Translations under genes and position numbers: made by a program | Notes under the pieces: model-generated | The model's database searches: none | Seen by the model: only the letters and a program-made list of their open reading frames with translations | Told to the model about the DNA's origin: nothing | Shown here: piece by piece, positions 37,844 through 49,509 of the stretch | Position numbering within the stretch: the stretch's first letter is position 1 | How the letters are laid out: the number at the start of each line of letters is the position of its first letter | NCBI GenBank assembly: GCA_018241405.1 | Contig: JAFEDY010000026.1 | Coordinates: forward strand, 1 to 64,000 | Origin: Pseudomonadota bacterium | GTDB lineage: Bacteria; Pseudomonadota; Gammaproteobacteria; Burkholderiales; Burkholderiaceae_C | DNA: 64,000 nt | Direction: 5' to 3'

Positions 37844-39340
37844 TCAGGTCGCCAGCGCGCGCACGATGGCGTCGGCGCACAGGGCCATCAGGCCACCGGG
37901 AACCACGCCCAGGATCAGCACCAGGGCACCGTTGACGCTGAGCACCACACGGGCGTCGAGCGGCGCGGACACGGTGGTGGCGGTCAGCGGAGAATCAAAA
38001 TACATGACCTTCACCACGCGCAGATAGTAGAAGGCGCCGATCAGCGACATCATGACGGCGAACACCGCCAGCGCCACATGCAGGCCATGGCCCGAGGCCA
38101 CCAGGGCCTGCAGCACCGACAGCTTGGCATAGAAGCCCACCAGCGGCGGAATGCCGGCCAGCGAGAACATGCACACGGCCATGACGCCGGCATACAGCGG
38201 ACTGCGCTGGTTCAGGCCGGCCAGGTCGGCGATTTCCTCGCTCTCGAAGCCCTCGCGTGCCAGCATGGCAATCAGGCCGAAGGCCGGTAGCACGGTCAAC
38301 ACATAGGTGACGACATAGAACATCGCCGAGCTGTAGGCGGCCTCGGCAGCGTTGGAGTCCACCGTACCGTTGACCACGCCCGAGAGCAGGCCCAGGAACA
38401 GGAAGCCCATGTGCGAAATCGTCGAATAGGCCAGCATGCGCTTCAAGTTGGTCTGCAGCACACCTGCCACGTTACCCACCAGCAACGAGGCAAAGGCCAG
38501 TACCGCCAGCATCTGCTGCCAGTCGATCGCCAGAGGCAGCAGACCATCGACCAGCAGACGGATCGCCATGCCAAAGGCGGCAAACTTGGGCGCACTGCCG
38601 ATGATCAGCGTCACCACCGTGGGCGCGCCCTGGTAGACGTCGGGAATCCACATGTGGAAGGGCACGGCGCCGAACTTGAACGCCAGGCCGGCAACGATGA
38701 AGACCACGCCGAAGACCAGCACCTGGTGACGGATCTGGCCGGCGTTGATGGCCTTGAAGACCTGGCCGATATCAAGCGAGCCGGTGGCGCCATAGACCAT
38801 GGACATGCCGTACAGCAGGAAGCCGCTGGCCATGGCGCCGAGCACGAAGTACTTCATCGCGGCCTCGATCGATGTTGTGTGGTCGCGGCGCAGCGCCACC
38901 AGTGCATAGCTCGACAGCGTGAGCAGTTCCAGGCCCAGGTAGATGACCAGGAAGTTGTTCGCCGAGATCAGCACACAAACGCCCAGCAGGGCCAGCATGG
39001 TCAGCGTGAACAGTTCGCCACCGCGCAGCATGTCGCGATCGCCGGCGTAGGGGCGGCCATAGACCAACGTGGCCATCAGGGACAGCGTTGCAAAGCACTT
39101 GAGCCAGTTGCCCATGGCGTCGCTGACCACCATGTTGTTCCAGCCATAGAAGGTATTGCCGCTGCTGGCATACATGGCCTGCAGGGCGGCCACCACGGCC
39201 AGGGTGAGCATGGTCAGCACATAGGTACCGGTGCGGCGGCTGCTTTTCACGCCCAGGTCCACCAGGGCGATCACGCAGGCCATGACCAGCAGCACGATCT
39301 CCGGGTAGATGGCCAGCCAGCTGATGTTGTCAATCATCAT
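37844..39340 (-). CDS. nuoN: NADH-quinone oxidoreductase subunit N
   Basis: A 498-residue antiporter-like membrane subunit of complex I with about 14 helices. The proton-translocation core shows [20 protein letters not shown] with the key Glu, and [20 protein letters not shown] with the conserved Lys and His. It is the last subunit gene, 21 bases after nuoM. Two adjacent ATG codons (39340, 39337) can serve as start. Confidence 0.97.
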   Translation of the reverse strand: MMIDNISWLAIYPEIVLLVMACVIALVDLGVKSSRRTGTYVLTMLTLAVVAALQAMYASSGNTFYGWNNMVVSDAMGNWLKCFATLSLMATLVYGRPYAGDRDMLRGGELFTLTMLALLGVCVLISANNFLVIYLGLELLTLSSYALVALRRDHTTSIEAAMKYFVLGAMASGFLLYGMSMVYGATGSLDIGQVFKAINAGQIRHQVLVFGVVFIVAGLAFKFGAVPFHMWIPDVYQGAPTVVTLIIGSAPKFAAFGMAIRLLVDGLLPLAIDWQQMLAVLAFASLLVGNVAGVLQTNLKRMLAYSTISHMGFLFLGLLSGVVNGTVDSNAAEAAYSSAMFYVVTYVLTVLPAFGLIAMLAREGFESEEIADLAGLNQRSPLYAGVMAVCMFSLAGIPPLVGFYAKLSVLQALVASGHGLHVALAVFAVMMSLIGAFYYLRVVKVMYFDSPLTATTVSAPLDARVVLSVNGALVLILGVVPGGLMALCADAIVRALAT

Positions 39341-39361
39341 GTATCTCTCGGTTCAGTCTGG

Positions 39362-40837
39362 TCAGTTCAGCTTGGACTGCGCCACATGCCGCAGCAGTTC
39401 GGTCACGGAGGCGTCCATCACATCGGTAAAGGGCTTGGGATAGATGCCCATGTACAGCACGGCAATGGCGAGCACGCCCAGCACCAGGAACTCGCGCGCG
39501 TTGATGTCGCTCATGCCGCGCACGTTTTCGTTGGCCACGGGGCCCAGGTAGACGCGCTTGTACATCCACAACGAGTAGCTGGCGCCCAGGATCAGCGCAA
39601 TGGCTGCGCCCAGACCGGTCCAGAAATTGAAGCGTACCGAGGCGATGATGACCATCCACTCACCGATGAAGCCAGCCGTGGCAGGCAGGCCGCAGTTGGC
39701 CATGAAGAACAGCAGCGCAAAGGCGGCGAACTTGGGCATGGTGTTGACCACACCGCCGTAGTCTGCGATCTGGCGCGAGTGCACGCGGTCGTAGAGCACA
39801 CCAATGCACAGGAACATGGCGCCCGAGACGAAGCCATGCGCAATCATCTGCGCCAGGCCGCCGGACACGCCCAGGTCGTTGAAGATGAAGAAGCCCAGCG
39901 TGACGAAGCCCATGTGCGCCACGGATGAATAGGCCACGAGCTTCTTCATGTCCTTCTGCACGATGGCCACCAGGCCCACGTAGATCACAGCGACCAGCGA
40001 GATGGTGATCATGAGCCAGGCCCATTCATGCGCGGCATCGGGGGCGATGGGCAGCGAAAAGCGCAGGAAACCATAGGCGCCGAGCTTGAGCATGATGGCC
40101 GCCAGCACCACCGAGCCGCCCGTGGGCGCCTCGACGTGCACGTCTGGCAGCCAGGTGTGCACCGGCCACATCGGCACCTTGACCGCAAAGGCCGCGAACA
40201 GCGCGAAGAACAGCAGCGTCTGCGCCGTTGCGCCCAGCGGCAGGTGGTGCCAGGTGGCGATGTCGAAGCTGCCGCCGGCCTGGTTGTACAGGTAGATAAA
40301 GGCGATGAGCGTCAGCAGCGAGCCGAGCAGGGTGTACAGGAAGAACTTGAAGGCCGCGTAGATCTTGTTCGGGCCGCCCCACATGCCGATGATCAGGTAC
40401 ATCGGGATCAGTGTGGCCTCGAAGAACACGTAGAACAGCATGCCGTCGAGCGCCGCGAACACGCCGATCATCAGGCCCGACAGGATCAAGAACGCCGCCA
40501 TGTACTGGTAGACGCGCTCGGTGATGGACTCCCAGGATGCGATGACGACGATGACGTTGATGAAGGCCGTCAGCGGCACGAACCACATCGAGATACCGTC
40601 GATGCCCAGGTGGTAGTGCATGTTGAAGCGCGCCACCCAGGGCGCCTTCTCGACGAACTGCATGGCGGCCGTTCCGGCATTGAAGCCGGTGATCAGCGGA
40701 ATGGTCACGGCCAGGCCCAAGAGGGAGCCGATCAGCGCCAGCCAGCGCACCGCCTGCGCATGCCTGTCACTGCCGAACGCGAGCAGCAGGACGCCAAAAA
40801 CGATGGGCGTCCAAATGGCAAGACTCAACAAACCCAT
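39362..40837 (-). CDS. nuoM: NADH-quinone oxidoreductase subunit M
   Basis: A 491-residue antiporter-like proton-pumping subunit of complex I. It shows FYVFFEATLIPMYLIIGMWG with the key Glu, AFAVKVPMWPVHTWLPDVHV and the central Lys region VAYSSVAHMGFVTLG, with about 14 helices. It lies between nuoL and nuoN in the normal order. Confidence 0.97.
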   Translation of the reverse strand: MGLLSLAIWTPIVFGVLLLAFGSDRHAQAVRWLALIGSLLGLAVTIPLITGFNAGTAAMQFVEKAPWVARFNMHYHLGIDGISMWFVPLTAFINVIVVIASWESITERVYQYMAAFLILSGLMIGVFAALDGMLFYVFFEATLIPMYLIIGMWGGPNKIYAAFKFFLYTLLGSLLTLIAFIYLYNQAGGSFDIATWHHLPLGATAQTLLFFALFAAFAVKVPMWPVHTWLPDVHVEAPTGGSVVLAAIMLKLGAYGFLRFSLPIAPDAAHEWAWLMITISLVAVIYVGLVAIVQKDMKKLVAYSSVAHMGFVTLGFFIFNDLGVSGGLAQMIAHGFVSGAMFLCIGVLYDRVHSRQIADYGGVVNTMPKFAAFALLFFMANCGLPATAGFIGEWMVIIASVRFNFWTGLGAAIALILGASYSLWMYKRVYLGPVANENVRGMSDINAREFLVLGVLAIAVLYMGIYPKPFTDVMDASVTELLRHVAQSKLN

Positions 40838-40850
40838 TTGTTATTTGCTC

Positions 40851-42884
40851 CTATTTGTTGAGCCAGACGAAATACGTCATGAGTGCAAACACACCCAGAA
40901 TCATGAACAGCGCGTAGTGGTACAGGTAGCCGGACTGCACGCGACGCACAGCCGCCGAGATACGCGCCACCAGCTTCCAGGAGCCGTTGACGATGGCGCC
41001 ATCGATCACGCCCTGGTCGGCGCCCTTCCACAGGCCGACGCCCAGGCAGCGCGTGCCGGCAGCGATGATGTTCTCGTTGAACCAATCCATGTAGTACTTG
41101 TTTTCCAGCAGGGTATAGAGGGGCTGGAATGCGCGCTTGATCGCTGCCGGCAGTGCCGGATTGATGATGTACATGTAGTAGGACAACGCGACGCCGGCCA
41201 GCGCCAGCCAGAACGGCACCGTCTGCAGCGCGTGCACGGCCATGGCCACCGGGCCGTGGAACTCGTGCGCCAGCTCGGCCATGGCGCCATGCTTGGCGGC
41301 ATCGACGAAGATCACGTCCTTGAAGAAGTCGCCGAACAGCATGGGCTGGATGTACATGAAGCCGATGACCACCGAGGGAATGGCCAGTAGGATCAGCGGC
41401 ACCGTCACCACCCAGGGCGTCTCGTGGGGTTTGGAATGGTCGGCCTGATGGTGGTGCGGATCGGGCTCTTCCTGTTCGTCGTGGTGCACGTCCGGGTTCT
41501 GGTCGTAACGTTCCTCGCCATGGAACACGAGGAAGTACATGCGGAAGGAATAGAAGGCCGTGACAAAGACCCCGGCAAGCACCGCGAAATAGGCAAAGCC
41601 CGCACCCGGCAGATGGCTGAAATGCGCCGCCTCGATGATGTTTTCCTTGGAATAGAAGCCCGAGAACAAAGGCGTGCCAATCAAGGCCAGCGAGCCGAGC
41701 AGCGAGGTGATCCAGGTGATGGGCATGTACTTGCGCAGGCCGCCCATCCAGCGGATGTCCTGGTTATGGTGCACGCCCATGATGACCGAGCCCGCGCCGA
41801 GGAACAACAGCGCCTTGAAGAACGCATGCGTCATCAGGTGGAACACGGCCACCGAGTAAGCCGACACCCCCAGGGCGACTGTCATGTAGCCAAGCTGGGA
41901 CAACGTGGAGTAGGCGATGACGCGCTTGATGTCATTCTGGATGATGCCCAGAAAACCCATGAACAGCGCCGTGATGGCTCCAATGATAAGGACGAAGTTC
42001 AGCGCCACGTCCGACATCTCGAACAACGGCGACATGCGCGAGACCATGAAGATGCCCGCCGTCACCATGGTGGCGGCGTGGATCAGCGCGGAGATGGGTG
42101 TCGGGCCTTCCATGGAGTCCGGCAGCCAGACATGCAGCGGCACCTGTGCGCTCTTGCCCATGGCGCCGATGAACAGGCAGATGCAGGCGACAGTGATCAT
42201 GAGCCAGTCGGTACCGGGCAGCAGCAAGCCGCCCAGCTCCTGCCGCTTGGCAAAGATCTCGCCGTAGTTGAAGCTGCCCGTATAGGCCGCAATCAGGCCG
42301 ATACCGAGAATGAAACCAAAGTCGCCGACGCGGTTGACCAGGAAGGCCTTGAGGTTGGCAAAGATGGCCGACTGCTTCTTGAACCAGAAGCCGATCAAGA
42401 GATAGGACACCAGGCCCACCGCTTCCCAGCCGAAGAACAGCTGCAGCATGTTGTTGCTCATGACCAGCATGAGCATGGAGAAGGTGAACAGCGAGATGTA
42501 GGAGAAGAAACGGTTGTAGCCCTCATCCTCCTCCATGTAGCCGATGGTGTAGATATGCACCATGAGCGACACGAAGCTCACCACGCACATCATCATCGCC
42601 GTCAGGCTGTCGATGAGGAAACCGATCTCCATCTTCAGGCCGCCCACCACCATCCAGGTGTAGATGGTCCCGTTGAAGCGTGCCCCGTCGAGCGCCACGC
42701 TGCTGAGCGTCATGGCCGACAGGACAAAGGACACCAGCACGCCCAGGATGGTCAAGGAGTGCGAGGCACGCCGACCCAGCAAGTTACCGCCAAAGGCCGT
42801 GCCAAAAAGACCGGCCAGCAGGGAGCCAACCAGCGGCGCCAAGGGCACCGCCAGCAGCGTCGAAGCAGAAAGGGTTTGACTCAT
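40851..42884 (-). CDS. nuoL: NADH-quinone oxidoreductase subunit L
   Basis: A 677-residue subunit forming the distal pump and the long lateral helix of complex I. It has FFGWEAVGLVSYLLIGFWF, KSAQVPLHVWLPDSMEGPTP and VIAYSTLSQLGYMTVALGVS. A cytoplasmic or loop segment rich in His and Asp (HHDEQEEPDPHHHQADHSKP, near residue 470) stands out and may bind metal, although it is a common variable loop. The C-terminal lateral helix and final helix are present. Confidence 0.97.
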   Translation of the reverse strand: MSQTLSASTLLAVPLAPLVGSLLAGLFGTAFGGNLLGRRASHSLTILGVLVSFVLSAMTLSSVALDGARFNGTIYTWMVVGGLKMEIGFLIDSLTAMMMCVVSFVSLMVHIYTIGYMEEDEGYNRFFSYISLFTFSMLMLVMSNNMLQLFFGWEAVGLVSYLLIGFWFKKQSAIFANLKAFLVNRVGDFGFILGIGLIAAYTGSFNYGEIFAKRQELGGLLLPGTDWLMITVACICLFIGAMGKSAQVPLHVWLPDSMEGPTPISALIHAATMVTAGIFMVSRMSPLFEMSDVALNFVLIIGAITALFMGFLGIIQNDIKRVIAYSTLSQLGYMTVALGVSAYSVAVFHLMTHAFFKALLFLGAGSVIMGVHHNQDIRWMGGLRKYMPITWITSLLGSLALIGTPLFSGFYSKENIIEAAHFSHLPGAGFAYFAVLAGVFVTAFYSFRMYFLVFHGEERYDQNPDVHHDEQEEPDPHHHQADHSKPHETPWVVTVPLILLAIPSVVIGFMYIQPMLFGDFFKDVIFVDAAKHGAMAELAHEFHGPVAMAVHALQTVPFWLALAGVALSYYMYIINPALPAAIKRAFQPLYTLLENKYYMDWFNENIIAAGTRCLGVGLWKGADQGVIDGAIVNGSWKLVARISAAVRRVQSGYLYHYALFMILGVFALMTYFVWLNK

Positions 42885-42916
42885 TCTTGAGAACCTTGCA
42901 AGTACCGGTTAGCCCA

Positions 42917-43225
42917 TCACCCCTTGAGGGTGTTGAGGTCTTCCGCATTGATGCTGGCCTTGTTACGGAACAGCAGCACCAAGATGGCCAAGCCGATGGC
43001 TGCCTCGGCAGCCGCCACGGTAAGGATGAAGAACACGAACACCTGGCCGTGCATGTCGCCCAGGTAGTAAGAGAAGGCGACGAAGTTGATGTTCACGGCA
43101 AGCAGCATCAACTCGATCGCCATCAGCAGGACGATCAGGTTTTTACGGTTCAGGAAGATGCCGACCACCGCCAGGGCGAACAGCATCGCCCCCAGCGACA
43201 GGAAATGGCCCAGGGTCAATGTCAT
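42917..43225 (-). CDS. nuoK: NADH-quinone oxidoreductase subunit K
   Basis: A 102-residue subunit with three helices. The two conserved membrane Glu residues are visible in [20 protein letters not shown] and [17 protein letters not shown]. The ATG at 43225 overlaps the nuoJ stop (ATGA). Confidence 0.97.
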   Translation of the reverse strand: MTLTLGHFLSLGAMLFALAVVGIFLNRKNLIVLLMAIELMLLAVNINFVAFSYYLGDMHGQVFVFFILTVAAAEAAIGLAILVLLFRNKASINAEDLNTLKG

Positions 43226-43893
43226 GCCTTCTTCTCCTGTGCGCTGGCATCGGTCTCTGCTTGGGCCGGGGGGGCGGCCTGCGTGATCGGCATCTTCACC
43301 ACCACCAGGCGCTCGCTGGCACGGGCGCGCACTTGCGCCGTGGCATCGTTGGCCTTGACGTCCTTGCGCTGGCGCAGCGTCAGGGCGATTGCCGAGATCA
43401 TGGCCACCAGCAAGATCACGGCGGCAACTTCGACCGGGTACAGGTACTCGGTGTACATCAGCCGGCCCAGGGCCTGGGTATTGGAATACGGCAGGACCTG
43501 GCCCGCGGCATTGAGCAGTGCCGGAGCGGCCTTGGCCTCTTCGACGCCGCGAAAGCCGGTCATCAGGACTGCGGCCATCTCGAAGGCCACGAGGGCGCCA
43601 ATGAGCGCCGCCAGTGGAAAATTCTTCCAGAAACCGCGGCGTATGGTGTCGAAGCGGATGTCCAGCATCATCACTACGAACAGAAAAAGCACCATCACTG
43701 CGCCCAGGTACACCAGCACCAGGGCAATGGCCAGGAACTCCGCCTTGAGCAGCAGCCATATGCCGGCAGCCTGGGTGAAGGCCAGAATCAAATGCAGCAC
43801 GGCATGCACGGGATTGCGCGACGTGACGACCCGGAAGGCCGCGTACAGCAGCACTACCGAGAACAGGTAGAAAAATCCGGTTTTGACGTCCAT
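43222..43893 (-). CDS. nuoJ: NADH-quinone oxidoreductase subunit J
   Basis: A 223-residue membrane subunit with five helices, starting [20 protein letters not shown] and containing [19 protein letters not shown], the conserved TM3 pi-bulge region. The C-terminal tail after the last helix is rich in Ala, Gln and Lys. It is translationally coupled to nuoK. Confidence 0.96.
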   Translation of the reverse strand: MDVKTGFFYLFSVVLLYAAFRVVTSRNPVHAVLHLILAFTQAAGIWLLLKAEFLAIALVLVYLGAVMVLFLFVVMMLDIRFDTIRRGFWKNFPLAALIGALVAFEMAAVLMTGFRGVEEAKAAPALLNAAGQVLPYSNTQALGRLMYTEYLYPVEVAAVILLVAMISAIALTLRQRKDVKANDATAQVRARASERLVVVKMPITQAAPPAQAETDASAQEKKA

Positions 43894-43936
43894 GAATCGG
43901 GTCTTTTCAAAGGTTCAGGTGTGGTGCAACACCCGA

Positions 43937-44449
43937 TCAACGGTACCTGGCGTCCGCCGCCTTGGCAGCAGCGATCTCGGGTTCGTAGCGATCGCCCACG
44001 GCCAGCAACATGTCCTTGGTGAAGTACAGGTCGCCACGCTTTTCTCCGTGGTATTCGAGGATTTGCGTCTCGACGATGGAATCGGTCGGGCAGCTTTCCT
44101 CGCAGAAACCGCAGAAGATGCACTTGGTCAGGTCGATGTCGTAACGCGTAGTGCGGCGTGTGCCGTCGGCGCGCACATCAGACTCTATGGTGATGGCCAT
44201 CGCCGGACAAATGGCCTCGCAGAGCTTGCAGGCAATGCAGCGCTCCTCGCCATTTTCATAGCGGCGCAGCGCGTGCAGGCCGCGAAAGCGCGGCGACAGC
44301 GGAGTCTTCTCCTCGGGGAACTGCAGCGTAACCTTGCCACGGAAGGTGTAGCGACCCGTGAGCACCATGCCCTTGGCCAGTTCCCAGAGCATGAAGCTCT
44401 TGAAAAAATCCTTGATCGAAAAGGATGCAGGAGCAGCAACAGCAGCCAT
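43937..44449 (-). CDS. nuoI: NADH-quinone oxidoreductase subunit I
   Basis: A 170-residue peripheral-arm subunit carrying clusters N6a and N6b. Two ferredoxin-type motifs are seen: [16 protein letters not shown] and [16 protein letters not shown]. The amphipathic N-terminal helix [18 protein letters not shown] anchors it to NuoH. It lies 16 bases after nuoH. Confidence 0.97.
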   Translation of the reverse strand: MAAVAAPASFSIKDFFKSFMLWELAKGMVLTGRYTFRGKVTLQFPEEKTPLSPRFRGLHALRRYENGEERCIACKLCEAICPAMAITIESDVRADGTRRTTRYDIDLTKCIFCGFCEESCPTDSIVETQILEYHGEKRGDLYFTKDMLLAVGDRYEPEIAAAKAADARYR

Positions 44450-44465
44450 GAATGGATGTCCCCGC

Positions 44466-45542
44466 TTATTTCCAAATGTTCAGGGGCGACAGCAACCAGG
44501 CGCCCACAACCAGCAGCCACACCAGGGTCACCGGGATGAAGATCTTCCAGCCCAGACGCATGATCTGGTCATAGCGGTAGCGCGGGAAGGTGGCGCGGAT
44601 CCAGATGAACATGGATACCACGACAAAGGTCTTGATTCCCAGCCAGATCCAGCCAGGGATGAAGCCCAGGGCCTCCACCGGCGGCAGCCAGCCGCCGAGG
44701 AACATCAGCACCGCCAGGATGGACACCAGCCACATGGCGGCGTACTCGGCCAGGAAGAAGATCGCGAAGCCCATGCCCGAGTACTCGACCATGTGCCCGG
44801 CCACGATCTCGGCCTCGCCCTCCGCCATGTCAAAGGGATGGCGGTTGGTCTCGGCCACGCCCGAGATCAGGTACACCAGAAATATTGGCAGCAGGGGCAG
44901 CCAGTTCCAGGACAAAAAGTTCAGCCCCATGCCCGCCATGGCGCCACGGCCCTGTCCCAGAACGATGTCGGTCAGGTTCATGCTGCCGGTCACCATGATG
45001 ACCACCACGAAGCAAAAGCCCATGGCAATCTCGTAGCTGACCAGCTGCGCCGAAGCGCGCAACGCACCCAGCAGAGCGTATTTGGAGTTGGATGCCCAGC
45101 CGGCGATGATCACGCCATAAACCTCGATCGAGGCGATGGCCATGACCAGCAGCAGCCCGGCATTGATGTTGGCCAGGGCAGCGTCGGGCGCAAACGGCAC
45201 CACCACCCAGGCCGCCAGCGCCGGCATGATGGCCATGATGGGCCCGAGGATGAACAAACCCTTGCTCGATGCCGTGGGCTGGATCACCTCCTTGGTCAGG
45301 AGCTTGAGGCCGTCGGCGATCGGCTGCAGCAGCCCCCCGGGACCCACGCGGTTGGGCCCGAGACGCGCCTGCATGAAACCGAGCAGCTTGCGCTCCCAGA
45401 GGGTCAGGTAGGCGACGGCGCCCATCAGCGGAGCCAGCACGCACACGATCTTGATCAGGTTCCAGATCACGGGCCAGGCCAGGCTGGCCCACCAGCTTGC
45501 AGCGACCAGAGTCAGGCCGCCGTTGTAGATGGCGTCGATCAT
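44466..45542 (-). CDS. nuoH: NADH-quinone oxidoreductase subunit H
   Basis: A 358-residue membrane subunit with eight helices that helps form the quinone chamber. Conserved loops are [30 protein letters not shown], and [20 protein letters not shown] with its cluster of Glu and Asp. The start overlaps the nuoG stop by four bases. Confidence 0.97.
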   Translation of the reverse strand: MIDAIYNGGLTLVAASWWASLAWPVIWNLIKIVCVLAPLMGAVAYLTLWERKLLGFMQARLGPNRVGPGGLLQPIADGLKLLTKEVIQPTASSKGLFILGPIMAIMPALAAWVVVPFAPDAALANINAGLLLVMAIASIEVYGVIIAGWASNSKYALLGALRASAQLVSYEIAMGFCFVVVIMVTGSMNLTDIVLGQGRGAMAGMGLNFLSWNWLPLLPIFLVYLISGVAETNRHPFDMAEGEAEIVAGHMVEYSGMGFAIFFLAEYAAMWLVSILAVLMFLGGWLPPVEALGFIPGWIWLGIKTFVVVSMFIWIRATFPRYRYDQIMRLGWKIFIPVTLVWLLVVGAWLLSPLNIWK

Positions 45543-47656
45543 GCTGCGGCCCCTTCACTCGCCCGGCGGGCGTCGGCGGTCTGCTGCAGCGCAGGGGCGC
45601 GGCGCACCAGGCCATCGAGTTGGTAAATGCTGGCAACCACAGGCGCAGTTGCCGGACCAGGGGCCACGCTGATGGCGGCCCGGGTGGCATTGCTCAGCTG
45701 CTCGGCACCGAGTTGGGTCGCGCTGCCGACGGCCTGGATCAGCACCTCCTGCGAAGAGTCGAAATCCATGCCCTGCAGGCCCATGATGTTGGCCAGCACG
45801 CGCAGCACCTTCCAGGCAGGACGCGTCTCGCCCAGAGGGCGCACGACGGCATGGAAACTCTGCACCTGGCCACCGGCATTGACGAAGCTGCCTGATGTCT
45901 CAGTGAACGGCGCGATCGGCAGCAGCACGTCGCTGAGCTCCAGGTTGGTCTTGAACGGACTCAGGGTGACCACCATGTCCACCTCGGCCAGGCCCTGCGC
46001 CGCGTCGGCACCGGCGGCCGAGTCGCAAGCGGGTTCGGTGTTGAGCAGGAACAATGCCTTGACCTGGCCGGCCAGCATCTGCGCGGCGTTCAAGCCGCCC
46101 TGGCGCGGCTGCGCGCCCACGAACTGCGCGCCAACAGTGTTCGCGGCCTCGGTCAGATAACCGAATGCGGCGCCGGTTTCCGTCGCAATCCATTGCGCCA
46201 ATGCCAGCAGGATCGATGCCTGGGCATGGTGCGCCGCGGCGTTGCCCAGCAAGATGGCCTTGCGCTCGCCAGCCAACAGCGCGCCGGCAATGGCCTGGGC
46301 CTCTTCATTGATCTGGCCTTGGGCCGGTGCGGCGACGCCCTTGGCCTGGGCCACGGCCGCGGCGATGTCGGCCAGGGCCTGGGTCCAGTCGCCATGGGCC
46401 ACCACGGAATGCGTCGCGGGCAGCGCCCAGTCGTAGGCCTGGGCATTGATGCCATGCACGATGCAGCCCTTGCGTGCCGCCTGGCGGATACGCTGGGCAA
46501 AAAGCGGGTGGTCCTTGCGCAGGTTCGAGCCCAGCACCAGCACCGACTGCAGTTCGGACAGCGCGGCAATGGGCAGGCCCAGCCAGCGCACGCCCTCGGG
46601 AGCGGCAAACTCGGCGTGGCGCAGGCGGTGGTCAATGTTGTCGCTACCCAGGCCGCGCACCAGTGCAGCGGCCAGGTGCAGCTCCTCCAGCGTACTGTGC
46701 GGGCTGACCAGGGCTCCAATGGCCGAGGCGCCATGCTTGTCGCGCACGCACTTGAGGCCGTTGGCCACATATTCGAGGGCCGTCTGCCAATCAACCTCCT
46801 GCCACTGGCCGCCCTGCTTGAGCATGGGGCGGGTCAGGCGGTCTTCGCTATTCAGGGCCTCGTAGGAGAAGCGGTCGCGGTCGGCGATCCAGCACTCGTT
46901 GACGGCTTCGTTTTCCATGGGCACGACGCGCAGCACCTTGTGGTTCTTGACCTGCACGATGAGGTTGGCGCCGGTGGAGTCATGCGGAGAAATCGACTTG
47001 CGACGCGACAGCTCCCAGGTGCGGGCGCTGTAGCGGAAGGGTCTGCTGGTCAGCGCACCCACGGGGCAGATGTCGATCATGTTGCCCGACAGCTCGGAAT
47101 CTACCGAGTCGCCCTTGACCGTGGTGATCTCGGAATGCTCACCCCGATTGATCATGCCCAGTTCCATGTCGCCGCCGATTTCCTGGCCAAAGCGCACACA
47201 GCGCGTGCAGTGGATGCAGCGCGTCATCTCCTCGGTGGAGATCAAGGGGCCGATGTCCTTCCTCAGCACCACGCGCTTTTCCTCGCCGTAGCGCGAGGCC
47301 GAGGCGCCGTAGCCCACGGCCAGATCCTGCAGCTGGCATTCGCCGCCCTGGTCGCAGATGGGGCAATCGAGCGGGTGATTAATGAGCAGGAACTCCATCA
47401 CCGACTGCTGGGCCTTGAGGGCCTTGTCGCTCTTGGTGCGCACGATCATGCCCTGCGTCACCGGCGTGGCGCAGGCGGGCATTGGCTTGGGTGCCTTTTC
47501 GACGTCCACCAGGCACATGCGGCAGTTGGCCGCGATGGAAAGCTTCTTGTGGTAGCAGAAGTGAGGGATGTAGACGTTGGCCTTCTCGGCAGCATGCATG
47601 ACCATGCTGCCTTCGGCGATCTCTACCTTCTGACCGTCCAGTTCAATTTCAACCAT
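45539..47656 (-). CDS. nuoG: NADH-quinone oxidoreductase subunit G
   Basis: A 705-residue iron-sulfur subunit. The N-terminal [2Fe-2S] domain ([35 protein letters not shown]) is followed by [14 protein letters not shown] and [16 protein letters not shown] for the [4Fe-4S] clusters. A molybdopterin-oxidoreductase-like domain without cofactor runs from about residue 220 to the C-terminus. It belongs to the shorter betaproteobacterial class. Confidence 0.96.
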   Translation of the reverse strand: MVEIELDGQKVEIAEGSMVMHAAEKANVYIPHFCYHKKLSIAANCRMCLVDVEKAPKPMPACATPVTQGMIVRTKSDKALKAQQSVMEFLLINHPLDCPICDQGGECQLQDLAVGYGASASRYGEEKRVVLRKDIGPLISTEEMTRCIHCTRCVRFGQEIGGDMELGMINRGEHSEITTVKGDSVDSELSGNMIDICPVGALTSRPFRYSARTWELSRRKSISPHDSTGANLIVQVKNHKVLRVVPMENEAVNECWIADRDRFSYEALNSEDRLTRPMLKQGGQWQEVDWQTALEYVANGLKCVRDKHGASAIGALVSPHSTLEELHLAAALVRGLGSDNIDHRLRHAEFAAPEGVRWLGLPIAALSELQSVLVLGSNLRKDHPLFAQRIRQAARKGCIVHGINAQAYDWALPATHSVVAHGDWTQALADIAAAVAQAKGVAAPAQGQINEEAQAIAGALLAGERKAILLGNAAAHHAQASILLALAQWIATETGAAFGYLTEAANTVGAQFVGAQPRQGGLNAAQMLAGQVKALFLLNTEPACDSAAGADAAQGLAEVDMVVTLSPFKTNLELSDVLLPIAPFTETSGSFVNAGGQVQSFHAVVRPLGETRPAWKVLRVLANIMGLQGMDFDSSQEVLIQAVGSATQLGAEQLSNATRAAISVAPGPATAPVVASIYQLDGLVRRAPALQQTADARRASEGAAA

Positions 47657-47671
47657 ATGCTTTTCTCGCGA

Positions 47672-49021
47672 TCAGGCAGCGGATGCCTTGGCTGCGGCCT
47701 CGATCTTGGCCACGAACTCGTGGCGGAAATGCTTGATCATGGCGCGCACCGGCATGGCCGCCGCGTCGCCCAGGGCACAGATCGTACGCCCCATGATGTT
47801 GAACGCCACGTTGTCGAGCAGTTCGATGTCCTCGGGACGGCCCTCGCCATGCTGGATACGGTGCACTACGCGCCAGAGCCATCCCGTGCCCTCGCGGCAG
47901 GGCGTGCACTGGCCGCAGGACTCGTGCATGTAGAAATATGACAGGCGCAGCAACGATTCGACCATGTCGCGCGAGTCGTCCATGACGATGACGGCACCCG
48001 AGCCCAGCATGGAGCCGGCCTTGGCGATGGAGTCGTAGTCCATCGTGCATTCAAGCATCTGCGCGGCGGGGATCACCGGCGAGGACGAGCCGCCCGGGAT
48101 CACGGCCTTGAGCTGGCGCCCCTTGCGCACGCCGCCGGCCAGTTCCAGCAGTTTGGCGAACGGCGTGCCCAGCGGTATCTCGTAATTGCCGGGGCGTTCC
48201 ACGTCACCGCTGACCGAGAAGATCTTGGTGCCGCCGTTGTTGGGTTTGCCGCACTCCAGATACGCCTGGCCGCCGTTCCTGATGATCCAGGGCACGGCCG
48301 CGAAGGTCTCGGTGTTGTTGATCGTCGTCGGCTTGCCATACAGGCCGAAGCTGGCCGGGAACGGCGGCTTGAAGCGCGGCTGGCCCTTCTTGCCCTCAAT
48401 GGATTCGAGCAGCGCAGTCTCTTCGCCGCAGATGTAGGCGCCAAAGCCATGGTGCGCGTGCAACTGGAAGCTGAAACTGCTGCCCAGGATGTTGTCGCCC
48501 AGGTAGCCGGCGGCGCGCGCCTCTTCCAGCGCGGCCTCGAAGCGTTCGTAGACCTGGAAGATCTCGCCGTGGATGTAGTTGTAGCCCAGCGAAATGCCCA
48601 TGGCGTAGGCACCGATGATCATCCCCTCAATCACGATGTGGGGGTTGTACATCAGGATGTCGCGGTCCTTGCAGGTACCGGGCTCGCCCTCGTCCGAGTT
48701 GCACACCAGGTGCTTTTGCCCCGGGAACTGACGCGGCATGAAGCTCCACTTCAGGCCCGTCGGAAAGCCCGCGCCACCGCGGCCGCGCAGGCCCGACTCC
48801 TTAACGGTGGCGATGACCTGGTCTTGCGTCAGGCCCTCGCCGCCATCCTTGCCCAGGATTTTTTTGAGCGCCTGGTAGCCGCCGCGCGCCTCATAGTCCT
48901 TGAGGCTCCAGTTGCTGCCGTCGAGGTCGGCGTAGATCTGCGGGTTGATATTGCGGTCATGGAAGCAGGTCTGCACGCCCGTGGCCTGGAACTGCGACAA
49001 AACTTGTGCGGCCGTGGTCAT
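47672..49021 (-). CDS. nuoF: NADH-quinone oxidoreductase subunit F
   Basis: A 449-residue subunit that binds NADH, FMN and cluster N3. The glycine-rich FMN/NADH site is [20 protein letters not shown], followed by [15 protein letters not shown] and [14 protein letters not shown]. The [4Fe-4S] ligands are in [15 protein letters not shown] plus a downstream Cys in GRTICALGD. The start overlaps the nuoE stop. Confidence 0.97.
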   Translation of the reverse strand: MTTAAQVLSQFQATGVQTCFHDRNINPQIYADLDGSNWSLKDYEARGGYQALKKILGKDGGEGLTQDQVIATVKESGLRGRGGAGFPTGLKWSFMPRQFPGQKHLVCNSDEGEPGTCKDRDILMYNPHIVIEGMIIGAYAMGISLGYNYIHGEIFQVYERFEAALEEARAAGYLGDNILGSSFSFQLHAHHGFGAYICGEETALLESIEGKKGQPRFKPPFPASFGLYGKPTTINNTETFAAVPWIIRNGGQAYLECGKPNNGGTKIFSVSGDVERPGNYEIPLGTPFAKLLELAGGVRKGRQLKAVIPGGSSSPVIPAAQMLECTMDYDSIAKAGSMLGSGAVIVMDDSRDMVESLLRLSYFYMHESCGQCTPCREGTGWLWRVVHRIQHGEGRPEDIELLDNVAFNIMGRTICALGDAAAMPVRAMIKHFRHEFVAKIEAAAKASAA

Positions 49022-49509
49022 TGCTGGGCCTCCGCAGCGCGCAAACCATCGACCAGTTGGTCAAGCTTGTCGTTCTCCATGAAGCTGCACATGCTGCGGT
49101 CATTGACCAGCATGGCCGGTGCATCGGCGCAGGCGCCCAGGCATTCGCATTGCTGCAACGTGAACAGGCCGTCTGCCGTGGTCTCGCCCATGGCAATGCC
49201 CAGCTTGCCTTCGAGATGGCGCAGCGCCTCATTGCCGCCCCGCAGCTGGCAAGGCAGGTTGGTGCAGACGGCCAGCTTGTACTTGCCCACCGGCTGCTGG
49301 TTGTACATGTTGTAGAAGGTCGTAACCTCGTGCACGGCAATCTCGGGCATGCCCAGGTACGCGGCAATCTCGGCCTCGCTCTGCTGGCTGACCCAGCCCT
49401 GCTCCTGCTGCACGATGGACAGGCAGGCCATGACGGCGGACTGACGCTGCTCGGGCGGGTACTTGGCCACTTCGCGCGCAAAGCGCGCCTTGGTCGCTTC
49501 GGTAATCAT
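49018..49509 (-). CDS. nuoE: NADH-quinone oxidoreductase subunit E
   Basis: A 163-residue thioredoxin-fold subunit with the N1a [2Fe-2S] cluster. The ligands are in [11 protein letters not shown] and [15 protein letters not shown]. The helical N-terminus [20 protein letters not shown] matches the family. It overlaps both nuoD and nuoF by four bases. Confidence 0.97.
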   Translation of the reverse strand: MITEATKARFAREVAKYPPEQRQSAVMACLSIVQQEQGWVSQQSEAEIAAYLGMPEIAVHEVTTFYNMYNQQPVGKYKLAVCTNLPCQLRGGNEALRHLEGKLGIAMGETTADGLFTLQQCECLGACADAPAMLVNDRSMCSFMENDKLDQLVDGLRAAEAQQ